From Anthonomus grandis grandis (taxonomy: Eukaryota > Arthropoda > Insecta > Coleoptera > Curculionidae): a stretch of 64,000 nt of DNA. How positions within the stretch are numbered: position 1 is the first letter of the stretch; each line of letters starts with the position of its first letter. The stretch is taken from NCBI RefSeq assembly GCF_022605725.1, contig NC_065548.1, positions 13,425,644 to 13,489,643 of the forward strand, written 5' to 3'. The position numbers were made by a program, and so were the translations under genes. The notes below the pieces were generated by a model, which did no database searches, was not told the DNA's origin, and worked only from the letters and a program-made list of their open reading frames with translations. This document shows, piece after piece, positions 32,830-44,800 of this stretch.

Positions 32830-35800
32830 TAGAAAAAATAAAAAGCTAGATCCATGTCGATAAGTTATTGTGATATGGATGATGAAAGGTGGGTCACACT
32901 GTCATGAAGGAAATATATAATAATGTTTTTAGAATTTTTAATTTTATTGATCTTAAATTAATGAAAAGATTTTGCTAAGTTACGACTGCAGGTAGTGTTT
33001 CTTAAACCGATGAAAGTAAACAATTAAATTAAAAGTATTTCTTAATCTGATTTCTAACAGATCTGGCCACAATCGAAATCCTTCTTGTCTTTTTCACTCT
33101 TGCTATTAAAAATTGTGCTCTAATTTGTATCTGTGATAAGGTTATATCATAGAATAACCAGACAAACTTCTCTCGTTAGCCTATGGTTATATACAGATTT
33201 AGAACTTGAAATTCAATTATTCATAATTATCTTTTGTGTTTAAATCTAGCAGCATCTATTCCGCAGCTATAGTAAGCTTTCTTTACTGCAAGCATAAAAA
33301 ATTCATTTCTCCTCACAAATTCCTCATCTGAAATGTGAAGTGGGATATGCTGAATTCTACTTCGTTTCTCTTATATTTCAACCTTTGCTCCTTACCACTG
33401 CGTTGGCAAATGGTGCAATTTGCTGATAAGTTATACTATTATTCTACCAAACTAGCATTTTTGGCAACAGCTACGTAATCGCGACTATAAAGAATACTTT
33501 AAAGTTGTGGTTACTAGTCGCGGAAACCGTTTAGGCACCGTTCTGTTACCACTTTTTTACCAAAATTGGGAATGATTTTGCTGTAGCAAATACGTAATTC
33601 TATCCTCCCGGGAACTTCTTTTTAACGTCCCATAGTGGTTTTCGGGATGTCATAAAATAGTAATTGTGCAGTGCTAGTTACTAAGAAGTTACTGAGACAA
33701 TATTATGCAAACATTTTGATTCTCTTTCTTTGTCAACACAAATAATTTTATATGTCCGTCTTTATTCTAAGTGATGGCGTTGTATCGGGGTTAATCTACT
33801 TCATATTGTATTTAATATAGCTGATATTATCGCTTACCGGAGTGGAAAAATGTAAACGAAGCAAATTTTACTGTTAAACATAGGCAATATAGGACGAAAA
33901 TAAAGAACGCCTCATTAAAATAATGACTTCTAGCAAAAAAATATACCAAGTCTAAATATTTAAATTTAATTTTTTAAAGAAGGTAGATAATTTTTTTCAT
34001 TCCTCTTTACTCCTATGAATATAAGAAGTCTATTTAGACAATTTAATAAAAATTGCATAAAATGTAAAAGTATTCCGATTTTAGCAAATTCATAAAATCG
34101 TGCAATACCTTTTCACAAAATGGAATCAAATAATTTAAAAAAATATGGCGAATTGTTGTTAGAGTTACCAAGAAGTTTCTTTTGTTACTTCAAAGTAAAA
34201 ATGACTTAGGAATAAGTAAATTATTTAAAAAAAATGCTACTATAAAGTATATTTTACTGCATAGTAGAAATAATTACTTAAAGGTAATTTGCTTTAATAG
34301 CCAAGGTGGTAAATATTACTTTAAAGAAGAAATAAGGGTAACTATTTCGGTCTTGTTACTGATAATATTACTTCAAAGTGTATTACTGCGTGGTAATATT
34401 TTGATGTTCCTATGTAGTCGCAAGAACTTGAAATTTAACTTTATAATCGCGCTTACTTAAAAGTTCCCATTTAATCGTCCCACCGACCAATATTTTCTAC
34501 TTTATAGTAACGACGTTGTAAAGGTAATTAGGTCAGGTCGCTAAGCGGTATCAGCTACCATCAGAGTTACCGCAAAGTAATAATTACTATATAGTCAAGT
34601 ATTAAGTTAATATTACGTATTTCTTACTACTATTTTTTACTTGGCCGTTATTTAAACTTATAAGATATTTTTTTTGTACCAGTTACCGATTTATTACTCG
34701 AATAAAGTAATATAGTCAAACAATGTTGTAGCCGTAACTAAAATTGCTAGTTGGGTATGGCATAATAAAGACCAAAAAATAATTATATCCATATGTAATG
34801 AATTGGTCTTTAATGTTAATAACACCGTCATTTTGGGTTTAAAGTTGCAAACCATATAGTAGGAATTGTCGATTTCTGAGCCTGTTTGGGGTTTATGCTC
34901 AAAAGGAAGGCTTAAAATCACTTTTATGAGTCAGAGAAAAACCTAATATCCCTGTGGTGTTGATCTGAGTTTCTTATAAACCTTCTTTTGTAATTCCCGT
35001 CAAATAAACAACCTACCTCTTCCAACTCCCACCTTTTAACTTACAAGAATCTTTGATACTTATTACAAACCCTCAAAAGTTTAGGAAGAAACTGAAAGAA
35101 CTAATTACCAAGAGTTATTATGGCATTGCAGAATATGTTGATCTACTATAATTATTATCTGTTTTTAACTTTCTTTACACTTTGCTGCGAATTTTATTGT
35201 TTTGATTTTATATCTGTATAATCAAAAATGGATCCTTTTATGAGGAATCTCACAACATAAGTTTTTAAACTTAGCTACAAATGTATTTTTCTCAAGACAT
35301 ATAATTAAAATGCAACAATTTAAACAAAAAAAAACCCAAAAGCTTGGTGTGCCTCATAAAATTCCACCCTAAGCTTCATTTTATAAATTGCTAAAATAAA
35401 AACCCTTAATTAAAAATATTAAATATTTTTTATTTATATACATTAACAAATATACGAAAGTTCGATAACAACATCTTGCCGAAAATAAAAACGTTTGTAC
35501 AAAAAAAAAAACTAATTAATTTCTGCTTATATATATATACATATAAATTCATGAGGCCTTAATTAAAATTAACTAAATCTCAATATACAATACGTGCTAG
35601 GCACGAAAAAACTATTACACACTCAAAAAGCATACTTTTGTATTTTTTTTTGTCAAAAGTTAGTCATCATTAATTTGTCTAAAATAAAAACTGCAAAATA
35701 TTTACAAAAATCATCTAAAAATATAAATTGCTGTATCGGTATCAGTTGGACAATTCTGAACTGAAAGATTACTAGGGCGTTCATTGAGAGTTCAGAGTAT

Positions 35801-37600
35801 TGGACCAACATGTCTTACTACCGATATTAACGTAATATTACTACATTTCTGAAACTCAATTACTGTATTATAAGAAAATTAAAATGTAACTGGATCAGTC
35901 TTATAAATATTTTAATGTTTAAACCTGACTTGAGTTTGAAGGATCATTTTTTTCCTATACATATTATATAGTAAACATACAGTAAACAATAGTCCTTACT
36001 GATTTTCTGACCATTGTTCATATCTATCGCAAACCAACAATCAGGAAAGTTACCTATGCAATATCCTTACCAGTGGTTTGAAGTAAATCCTAACAGGAAG
36101 CCTAACCTGTCTTTGACCCTGTTTATTGAGGATTTGTGATTGGCTAGGGGGTTTTACGACACTCAATTGGAAACAATTATACAAAGATAGAGGTTGCTAA
36201 AACATTTTTATACATTAGTCAACAGAGGATTGGCCGTCTTAGGGAGTTTCGATAGTTTCCAAAGATGAAGAGATGACCCTTATGAATAATGTCACTATAA
36301 CAAAATTCGAATGTCCTGATGTGGAGGATGAGTGTGTGCTTTAAATTTATCATCTAATCCGAACTCGGAATATAAAACACAAATAACTAGGAGAATGTCG
36401 GAGCAACGCAAAAAGAATGTTATGGAAGTACCGACGATATCAAGGCAGAAAGGCACAAATGCCAAAAATCGGTTCTTAATATCAGGTTAAAGACACTTTT
36501 ATGCCGCACCGAATGATCTTTTGATCCTGAACAAAAAATCCGTTTTGCTGTAATATCCGATTAAGTATTGGACAAGCGCCAAAGTTAAAATTAAAAATAA
36601 ACGCCAATGGTCCTTAAGCCATACATACGCGGGTTCGTTTGTACTTCGTTTATCGACGATTTCTTTTGATTAGAGGTAAGTTTAAATTATTTTTTTTTAA
36701 AAAAAGCTTCACAGACTTGCAGACAGAACTGTAATATTAAATATTACTGCTTAATAATTCAAAACCCGTTTTGAAATTATGCCAATTTATATGTCATAAA
36801 GTAAATGTACCAACGTGACCTAGTATTCGGACAGATATCAATGTTTTCCTCATTGATAAGATATTTTGATGTTTTGCAAAAAAAAAAATTTACAGCAATG
36901 TCTATGTAAGTTATACCTCCAGCAGCGAAATTATAATAGAATAACGCATATAATTAGTAAACAGTTTTCGGCAAAGAGTGTAGAGCCCTTGGTGAAGGTA
37001 TTATGGTACACTAAAAATTTTATTGTAAAATGTTTCTTTACATATATTTTAGTACTTATTTTAGTTTTATTTGTGCTATAAACTTCTTTTCTCATTTTAA
37101 AATGAGTTGTTCAGGCATTGGGGCAAGAAAAATCTCACAACTTCAAAAAATCGGACTCGTCCGAATATTGGTTAATAACATCCTGTGTTTATAATTCATT
37201 GCTTTTATAATTTTATAATATAATTGCACAAAAGTCTAGGAAAAAATTTGATTAGTTTTTGGACTAGAATCCGGACAGCGTTTTTTTATGATATACTGAA
37301 TCCTCCGACAGTTATTGTCCGAGGATTCGGTCCTTTCAGTTCGAATTATTTTTAAAGCAATTTTGTTAAATTTTGAAGCTAACATTTTAAATAGCTTGGG
37401 TATTTTAATCAATTATTTATAGAAAAGATTTTGTTTTCAATACAAATTTAATTTTTGTAAAATTAAAAAAAAAATTATACTGACCATAAGTTCAGCGGTC
37501 CGGGGATTCGGTACCCTCTGTAGAATAAGTACATATATTTTCAGTATCTACTTACTCAGAATTGTTATAGTAATAGATCACTTTTTTCCAGATTTTTTTG
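32830..37600. other. Non-coding region, mostly unassigned
   Basis: I find no gene here. Part of it (33460-34720) has a recurring short motif, listed separately. From 36800 to 37515 several copies of CCGAATnnCGGAC-like sequences occur in both directions (for example TCCGAGGATTCGG at 37320 and GTCCGGGGATTCGGTACC at 37499). They resemble the end of a Tigger-type element, but the other end and a transposase are not visible. Confidence 0.35.
33460..34720. repeat. Region with recurring TTACTTYAAAGTAA-like motif
   Basis: Variants of TTACTTTAAAGTAA and GTTAC...AAAGTAA recur near 33500, 33690, 34165-34200, 34230-34390, 34500, 34575 and 34695. The motif is self-complementary and the spacing irregular. 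AT-richness could produce some of these by chance. Confidence 0.35.
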
Positions 37601-37611
37601 ATCCCCGCATA

Positions 37612-38288
37612 CAGGGTTTTACATAATAACATGCTGATCCTTAAGAGTGTTAATCCCTAGGTTGTTTTTAAAAAGAAAAGTTTAAATAAAGCTATGCCCT
37701 AAACCCCTTAAATTTTGTTACAGGGTATTAACATTTTAAGAAAAAAAATCGTTTCTTCATCATAACTTTCATAATTTCCTAGATATGTTTATGAAATTTA
37801 GCAGACACCCTCTGAGTCTCAACACCCATTTTTTGATGTAGGAGATTTTGTTAAAAACTTTAATCAGTGGCGTCCGTACAAGAACAGTCCGTACGTAAAA
37901 TAAAAACTATTTTTATAATTCCCATTCATTTTAGCGCAAATTAGATTTCTTGATTTTTTCGTTCGACATGCGATTACCGCGGAAAAATAATAAAAACATT
38001 TTTATGCGCGGTCAATTTATTAGTAAAAAAAATTTAATTTATTTATTTTATAAAAATATGTACATACATTATTTTACAATTAAGTTAAAAGAATAATAGG
38101 AGAACAAAAATAAAAATAGTTTTTTATTAGCTGTTGAAAGTGGCCACCACAACACTCATATAGTTTTTTGAACACTCTGTAGCTCCAAAGTTAAGGAGTT
38201 TAGACATAGCTTGATTTGAACTTTTCTTCTTAAAATCACCTAAGGATTAACACCCTTAAGGATCAGCATCTTATTCTGTAACACCCTG
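37612..38288. mobile_element. MITE with ~110-bp inverted repeats
   Basis: The ends CAGGGTTTTACATAATAACA and inverted CAGGGTGTTACAGAATAAGA are flanked by TA (37610-37611 and 38289-38290). The arms continue with TGCTGATCCTTAAG and the matching inverse. No coding capacity. TA target duplication and CAGGGT ends suggest a mariner-related origin. Confidence 0.8.
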
Positions 38289-38341
38289 TATACATACAAG
38301 TATGTCCAAATACCAATCTTATTAAAGGCATGGTCTAATTA

Positions 38342-39950
38342 ATGTTCTGGAAACCATTCAAAATAGAGTGTCAAATGGCAAGTAAAACATTTAATGTACC
38401 AAAATCCACTTTAAGTGACAAAAAGGCTGGTAAAACTTTAATAAATGTAAAGTTGGGACCAGATACGTACTTGACCAGGGAGGAAGAAAATCATTTAGTC
38501 AACTGGGTCCTTTATCCTTTATGTGGATTTCCTATTTCTAAATCATAATTAGCAAATAGTATCCAAAAATAAAATAATTCCTGTAAGTCTGCACCATAAC
38601 TACACTAATATATTACAACCGTTAGACGTTGCGGTATTTCATTAAAAATTGAAAAGGAAAAGAACCAGTGAAGGATGGAACAAAATGATGCTAAACTGAC
38701 AGATGTTTGAGATGTTTAGAAAGAAATCTTAAGAATCTTAATGATCGGCTTTCATATATCATAAGAAATGGATTTAGAAGTCGTGGACCTATAAAAATAA
38801 ATCCTAAATTAATCAACTAAATAAAAGGTGATTTTAATTCTCTGTTATAGTTTGAACAATTTAATAAAGAAAAAATTGGTAAGTTTCAATCATCCGGAGT
38901 TCTGTGGCAAGGAAATCCTTAAGACAAAGCCGTATTTACCTTTTGGCAAAAGCTAAAAGAAGATGCAAATATTACTGGGGTTAATAATAATAATATTACA
39001 CAAAAGTTGCAAGATATTGTTGAAAATAATATTCAAAGTATACATATCAACATCAATGATAATTTAAAAATTACAGAACAACTTCAGGAAATGTCTATTA
39101 TCTCCAGTTCACGCATTACTGATTTCTCAATTTCTCCAAAATTAGATATGATTGCAGAAAATAATGAAGCAAAAAAAGAAGTATTAATTTATCGAATTCT
39201 GATAAAAGTAGAAATAGTACTCTGACAAATTTTAATACAATACTAATATGAATTGATATTACATAATAAGATGATATTGATATTACAATTTTTTCAAATA
39301 ATAGCTTTTATGAAGAAAATCAAACAATAAATAAAGTTAAGAACAATGTAATTATAGAAACAGACATAAATATAACTCCTGGCTAAATTGATCACGAGAA
39401 TAAGGGTTGCCGTATTTTATATACATGCATTGGAAAAGTTTCCTAATAAAATAAAAGATACCTAACTCGCCCAGTACCATTTTAACTATATTTAAAAACC
39501 TTATTCTGGAAAATGTCACCAGATGAAAAAGAAAATAAAACTAAAAAGAACAAAGAAAAAGTGCATTTAGTTGTACTATCAGATGATAAAGCTTTGAGAG
39601 ACGAAAATGCGAAAAAAAAATTATCGAAAAAACAAAGGATTGACAAACAGGATAGAAATAAAGTTACTCAAGAAGTTATAAAAACATCCAATAGAAACAA
39701 ATAAACAAAATCCAGATGTCAACAGCATATTTTCCAGACTCTGTCTTGAGATCAAACAAAAAGAAAATGAATACAAAGTCAAGGCAATTGAAGCCAGTTC
39801 TGCCAATTGGAAGTGGCCAGTCAAGGAATGTTTTGTATTACCAAAGAGAAGATGTAATTACAGTAAGAGTCAAAGATTTTAAACAAAAGAGGATTATATT
39901 TTATTTCAGAAGTAAAAGAATAGGTTTTAGCTATGATGCATATTAATATT
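38342..39950 (+). pseudogene. Internally deleted Tigger/pogo transposase remnant
   Basis: 38370-38548 encodes the N-terminal DNA-binding region (ASKTFNVPKSTLSDKKAGKT, then GPDTYLTREEENHLVNWVL). It then jumps at about 38560 to TNILQPLDVAVFH (38610-38645), the block with the third catalytic Asp; the rest of the catalytic domain is gone. RNGFRSRGPIKINPKLIN (about 38760) corresponds to the usual GFxxxGIxPLNP. Later frames (39007-39225, 39513-39704, 39716-39946) are parts of the acidic linker and C-terminal domain (VLYYQREDVITVRVKDFKQK). A third, distinct Tigger family in this window. Confidence 0.68.
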
Positions 39951-39959
39951 TATTTTATC

Positions 39960-40767
39960 TGTGCTGCAATGAGCGCCTAAACATATTTTTTTTTAGTAGA
40001 ATTTGATTTAGGTTTATAGATAGTAATAAATAGTAGATACATTTCTTTTAACCTTTAAATTTACTTGTTCTTTAATGCAGGCTGTTTTTTTAATATTGCG
40101 ACAAAATTCAGAAGCGTGTTCCTAGGATAAAATCAGGGATAAAGATTCCTATGAGCATGTGTTCTACACGTCTTAGATTTTACACTACAGAGTGAAAAGT
40201 TGAAAGAAAAAAACTTACCTTTTTCGATAAATTTGGTTCATGTATACATGTATGTATTAGTATTATAAAGAATGTTTTACCGGAAAAACTTCAAAAAATG
40301 AAAATAGAGTTATAAAAGTCGAGTATTACTTTAGAATTAGAATAATCAGATTTAGGCGTTATGGCTATCCACAATAATGATTTTTATTTTTGTATGCGAA
40401 AACCGTGAATCCGGCGAAATTAGAGACGCTCTAAAAGAAATTAAGAATTTAAAAATATTTTTTGTTACAAGAAAAAATAATGACGTGCCCTTTTATTTAA
40501 AAAAAAATGTTCAGTTCAAAGCCCGCATGAACGCTATTGGCGAATATAAAAATTTAAATTGTGTATAGGAAAAACGCTATGGATGCTTTGAACCGGGTAT
40601 CACTTTTCAAAAAAATATCTACTATCTAGTGTTTCTTTCAACTCTACCACCTGAGGAAACACCATAGCAAGTTTTTTGCTTGATTTCGTCCAAGGAATAC
40701 GCCACTGAATTTTGTGGCAATATTAAAAAAACACCCTGTATAATAAAAGTGCAGTTAACTAAACTAA
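39960..40767. other. Non-coding region, nothing firmly recognised
   Basis: An open frame at 40377-40568 has no domain I recognise. ACACCCTGTA near 40730 looks like the end of a mariner-type element without a visible partner. Confidence 0.35.
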
Positions 40768-41348
40768 GGCCGTCGTCCCACCAAAGATACACGACAGCGA
40801 CGCCACATCTCCGCGATGTCGCCAGCGTGTATCTTTCGTGTCGAACCCATGTTTTAAAATTATTTTGTTCCCACCAACGCTGCGCCGAAGACACATCCAA
40901 AAGCGTGTCGCCTTCGTGTTGCCGGGAGACTGGACCTGTCAGTTGCGAAGCAACATTCAAGCTGTGTGTGTTGGCGTTTTTTTTTTTTCATTTATCGAAG
41001 TTTTGTTTATTATGGCACAGCAAAATGCTGAACTGGATTTTAATGAATGTCTGTGCAGCTCCTTAGCAGCAACAAACATTTTTTTTTTAAATTTTTCTCA
41101 ATAAAAGGATGCACACACCATTTTCTTTTTTTTGCCATTTTATTTTTTTTTCTATTCCGCAAATACCAATACATTGCAACCACATCCTCGTCTTCACTCA
41201 ATGACATTTTGAACTAAACTGAACAACTAAACGTAGGAAACACGAAACGCGTATCTTTGGTGGGGCCACTGCATGTCGTCTGAATGTGTCCAGGCGAAAT
41301 CGTATCGCCTTCGCGTCGCCGTCGCGTATCTTTGGTGGGACGACGGCC
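40768..41348. mobile_element. Harbinger-like short non-autonomous element
   Basis: The ends GGCCGTCGTCCCACCAAAGA match exactly in inverted orientation and continue for about 35 bp with two mismatches. The 3-bp TAA flanks both sides (40765-40767 and 41349-41351), as in PIF/Harbinger. Further inverted copies of GTATCTTTGGTGGG lie inside. A short frame starting MAQQNAELDFNECLCSS (41011) may be the remnant of an element gene. The GC content is far above that of the flanks. Confidence 0.8.
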
Positions 41349-41351
41349 TAA

Positions 41352-41847
41352 ATAAAAAATATATTACGTCCCTCTATTGGGTCAATTCGTATCCTATTAA
41401 TGAGGTCCCGACATTTCTAGATATCCGACAGCTGGGACATTCGTGTGTTTTCAATATACTATTTTTTTTGCTTTCTGTTCAAAGCACTAAATTTTACTTC
41501 TATCAAGTTTTCGTAATCTTAAAGTTGCCCTCTCTTGACATCTGCAGAGAATGCTAAAGCTAAAATTTTTCCTTAACTGTCCGAAGATGGCTACATTTAC
41601 CTTAATCATTGATATATTTCTTTGAATGGCAGCATGTCCCAAAGTTGACTTTTTATTATTTTCTTAAATATTTTTATTTACGAAAGGCAATTTTTATAAA
41701 TATGTTAGAGAATCCAACATAAAGTGGCCAAATAAAACCCCAATCACGATCTTTTTTTTCTTCTTTACAATCGATCATATACTCACTCAGCGATCCTCAC
41801 GCCTTACTCACATCCAAAACCACCGGCGGCACATTATTTAACTTTAA
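41352..41847 (-). other. NELF-A 3' UTR and downstream flank
   Basis: Downstream of the NELF-A stop codon. AATAAA on the minus strand near 41670-41680 is a candidate poly(A) signal. No other gene is seen. Confidence 0.4.
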
Positions 41848-44800
41848 TCATACGAGCGCGGTGGCCGCTTGCGTTTGTTGTAAATGTTCGATTTCCGTAT
41901 TTATCTGTCGGTACTTCTTGATCCGTTTCCATTCGCCGTTATTGTAGTTCATCTGGAAGTGGGTTTCCACTAACATAGTGACGCAACTCTCGTCCGGTTG
42001 CATCACCGTTTCTTGGTCCTCTGACAGTTTGATTGTTACGATGTTGCCGAGATGTGGGCACGGATTATCACGTGAACCGGCCATAAAGCCGAGTATAAGG
42101 GCTTTTTCTGGTCGGGTGACTTTGTTTGCTGTGCGGAACATGTCTTGCGCTTCGAGCATTTGTTCACGCTGAAAAAAAAATTTGAAAAAGTTTATTAAAA
42201 GTAAATTTCCCAAGCGATCGGTTTTGAGAAGAACGCAAAACGTAAAGGATAATTGACTAAAATTTAACAAGGAAAATTCATTTATACCCTATAATTTTTT
42301 TAACTTATACCTTATACCCTATAATGTACCCCTACCATATATGGATCCTTACTATAGAGGCGTGCGTTAACAGTAGTCCATCAGATTAGTAAAAAAAATC
42401 TATCATCAGAAAAACCAGAGCGCGTTTTTATTTTGAAGGAAATCCTTTAAGAATTACGGGAAAAATATTATCTGACGATTTTATAATAATTATAATAATA
42501 ATAACAAAGTTTATGTCATCAGTTTCAATGGAAACATCACAATTTTACGCAGAAGTTTAAAATATATCATATAATACTATTACAACTACCCATTTACATA
42601 AGTTATTCAGATAAATACACAAGAAACACAATACATACAAAGAATCATAACAATGATTAACTCCAAACAGCTAATTTAAAACAGGCGTGAGTTTAGTGTC
42701 TACGATATGTGGTTATAAAATTCATCAAGTGAATAAAAGGGATTTTCACACAATAATTGTTTAAGTCTAGATTAAAATACTTTGTCACTTAATAAATTGT
42801 TAAAAAAACTATCAGGTAAAGCATTATACACCCTATGGCAATTATAGTAGGGACATTTTTTAAACATTGCCGTTCAGTGTGAGGAAATTCTAAGACTATT
42901 GCATTGCCTTGTCGTCATTACATTATAGACATTTGAATTTTTTTGAAAGGACGTGAAATGATTTCTTGCTATCATATATATCAAATATTCAAAATGTACA
43001 AGCATGGCACTGTCAATATTTTAAGTCTTTAAAAGTGTGATCAACAAGATTCGGTATTTTTCAGTCCTAGCATGCATCTTATTACCCTTTTTTGGGCTAA
43101 TATGACTTTATCTGAACCAGCTGAATTGTACCAAAATATTAAACTGTACTGAATAATTGATTGTACAGGGTGTCCCATTAAGAATGTTCCTCGGCTGTAT
43201 CTCAGGCCCCAATAATCGTAGAGCGTTGAAAAAAAAAGTTAGTATAAAAGTGGTCCAAAAAAAATAGCTGGAAAATATTTTGAAGTTCAATGGTCAACCG
43301 CTAGAGGGCGTTCTAGCTACTGAAAAACTTTAAAGTCTATTTTTTCCAAAAAACCTTTAATAACTTGCATCCCAAAATATTATCGAAATAATCTACAAAG
43401 TATTCCTAACAAAAATGTTTTAACAACCATTTCTGTCAAATGTGAAATAAAGTGGTGGGGAGAGTTTCTATCTTAAATGAGAAAAATGGTAAGAAGTAGG
43501 CTTTGGCTGCACCGATTTTTTTAAAACAACTTTTATTTAAAAGCTCTTTTATTGCTTTATTTTTCTGCCAAAAAGTTATTATTGGAAAATTTTCCTAAAA
43601 CCCGCTAGGGGGCGTCTACTTCTAACTTACGCTATTCGACTGATTATTTTAGGAAACTCAAATGCAACCATGTATGTTTTTTTACGGTATTAAGAGCGGA
43701 GAACAAAGCTTAATAATATAGTAAAAACCGCATTTTGATATCACGTCTCCAACTAAAGTTACAAAAAAAATGTGTTTATTAGAAAGTGAAAACATCAAAT
43801 ATGGTCGTTAAGTTCTATTTACCAGCCGGGTTAAAAAAACTGGTGTCTAAATTAATCTTTGTGTAGAGAAACAATCTTGGTATACCAGCTTTTTAGAAAT
43901 TCCGGAAGGTGGCGTTTATTTATACACTTCTTTATAAAGGAGTTTCATCGGGAATAAATCTATTCAGTATGGGAAAACTATGTATAGGAACGTTTTAAAT
44001 TTTTGGACAACGTAGCAACAAATAATACCACATGATGTGCTAAAATAAGTTAAAAGAATAATATTGAAAAAAATACAGCAACATATTAGTTGTGTTCATA
44101 AAGGAACTAAAAATTAAAGTTTATATAAGACTATCGGTTAGCAGTCGGTAAATCAAAATTTTTTATGAATGTTTTGAAAATGCTACTATAGCTGCAAGGC
44201 TGTATGCTCAACGTTTTCCTCAAAACCGGCGTCTGAGTAGAGGCATATTTCTTCGTTTGGCTCGTTGTTTTCGGACAACAGGTAGTGTAGTCCATCCAAC
44301 CTACCATAGACAAGGTCGCAGGAGAACGGAAGAAAACATAATAAATTGTTTGGCCTATGTAGAATTTGATGCGCACTTAAGCATCAGAACTATTTCAGGC
44401 GATTTAGGCATACCTCGTTCTGTAGTTCACAGAATTTTGCAGGAACACAGGTATAATACAATTTTTCAAAACGAAGTGCCTAGATACTTACTTAATTTAA
44501 TTTTTTTTTGCATATAGATTTCATCCATTCCATATAGTACTCCACCAGACATTGAATCTAGAAGACTATGACAGAAGACTAGATTATTGTCATTGGATGG
44601 AGAATATGTTGCTCGAAAATCCAAATTTTCTCAACGAAATTTTATGGACAGACGAAGCAACGTTCAATAGTGACGGAGGAGTTAACAGACATAATATGCA
44701 CTATTGGTCTGAAACTAACCCTCGTTGGATGCGCGAGATCCAGCATCAGGGAAGGTGGACTGTTAATGTCTGGTGCGGTGTAATAGGATCTCAGGTTATA

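Noticed and set aside
36000..36560. A possible gene in the less AT-rich stretch at 36.0-36.6 kb
   Set aside because: No frame longer than chance and no recognisable motif in any frame; the sequence is left unassigned.
40725..40742. ACACCCTGTATAA as the right end of an element
   Set aside because: No matching CAGGGTGT-type left end could be found upstream to about 38290.
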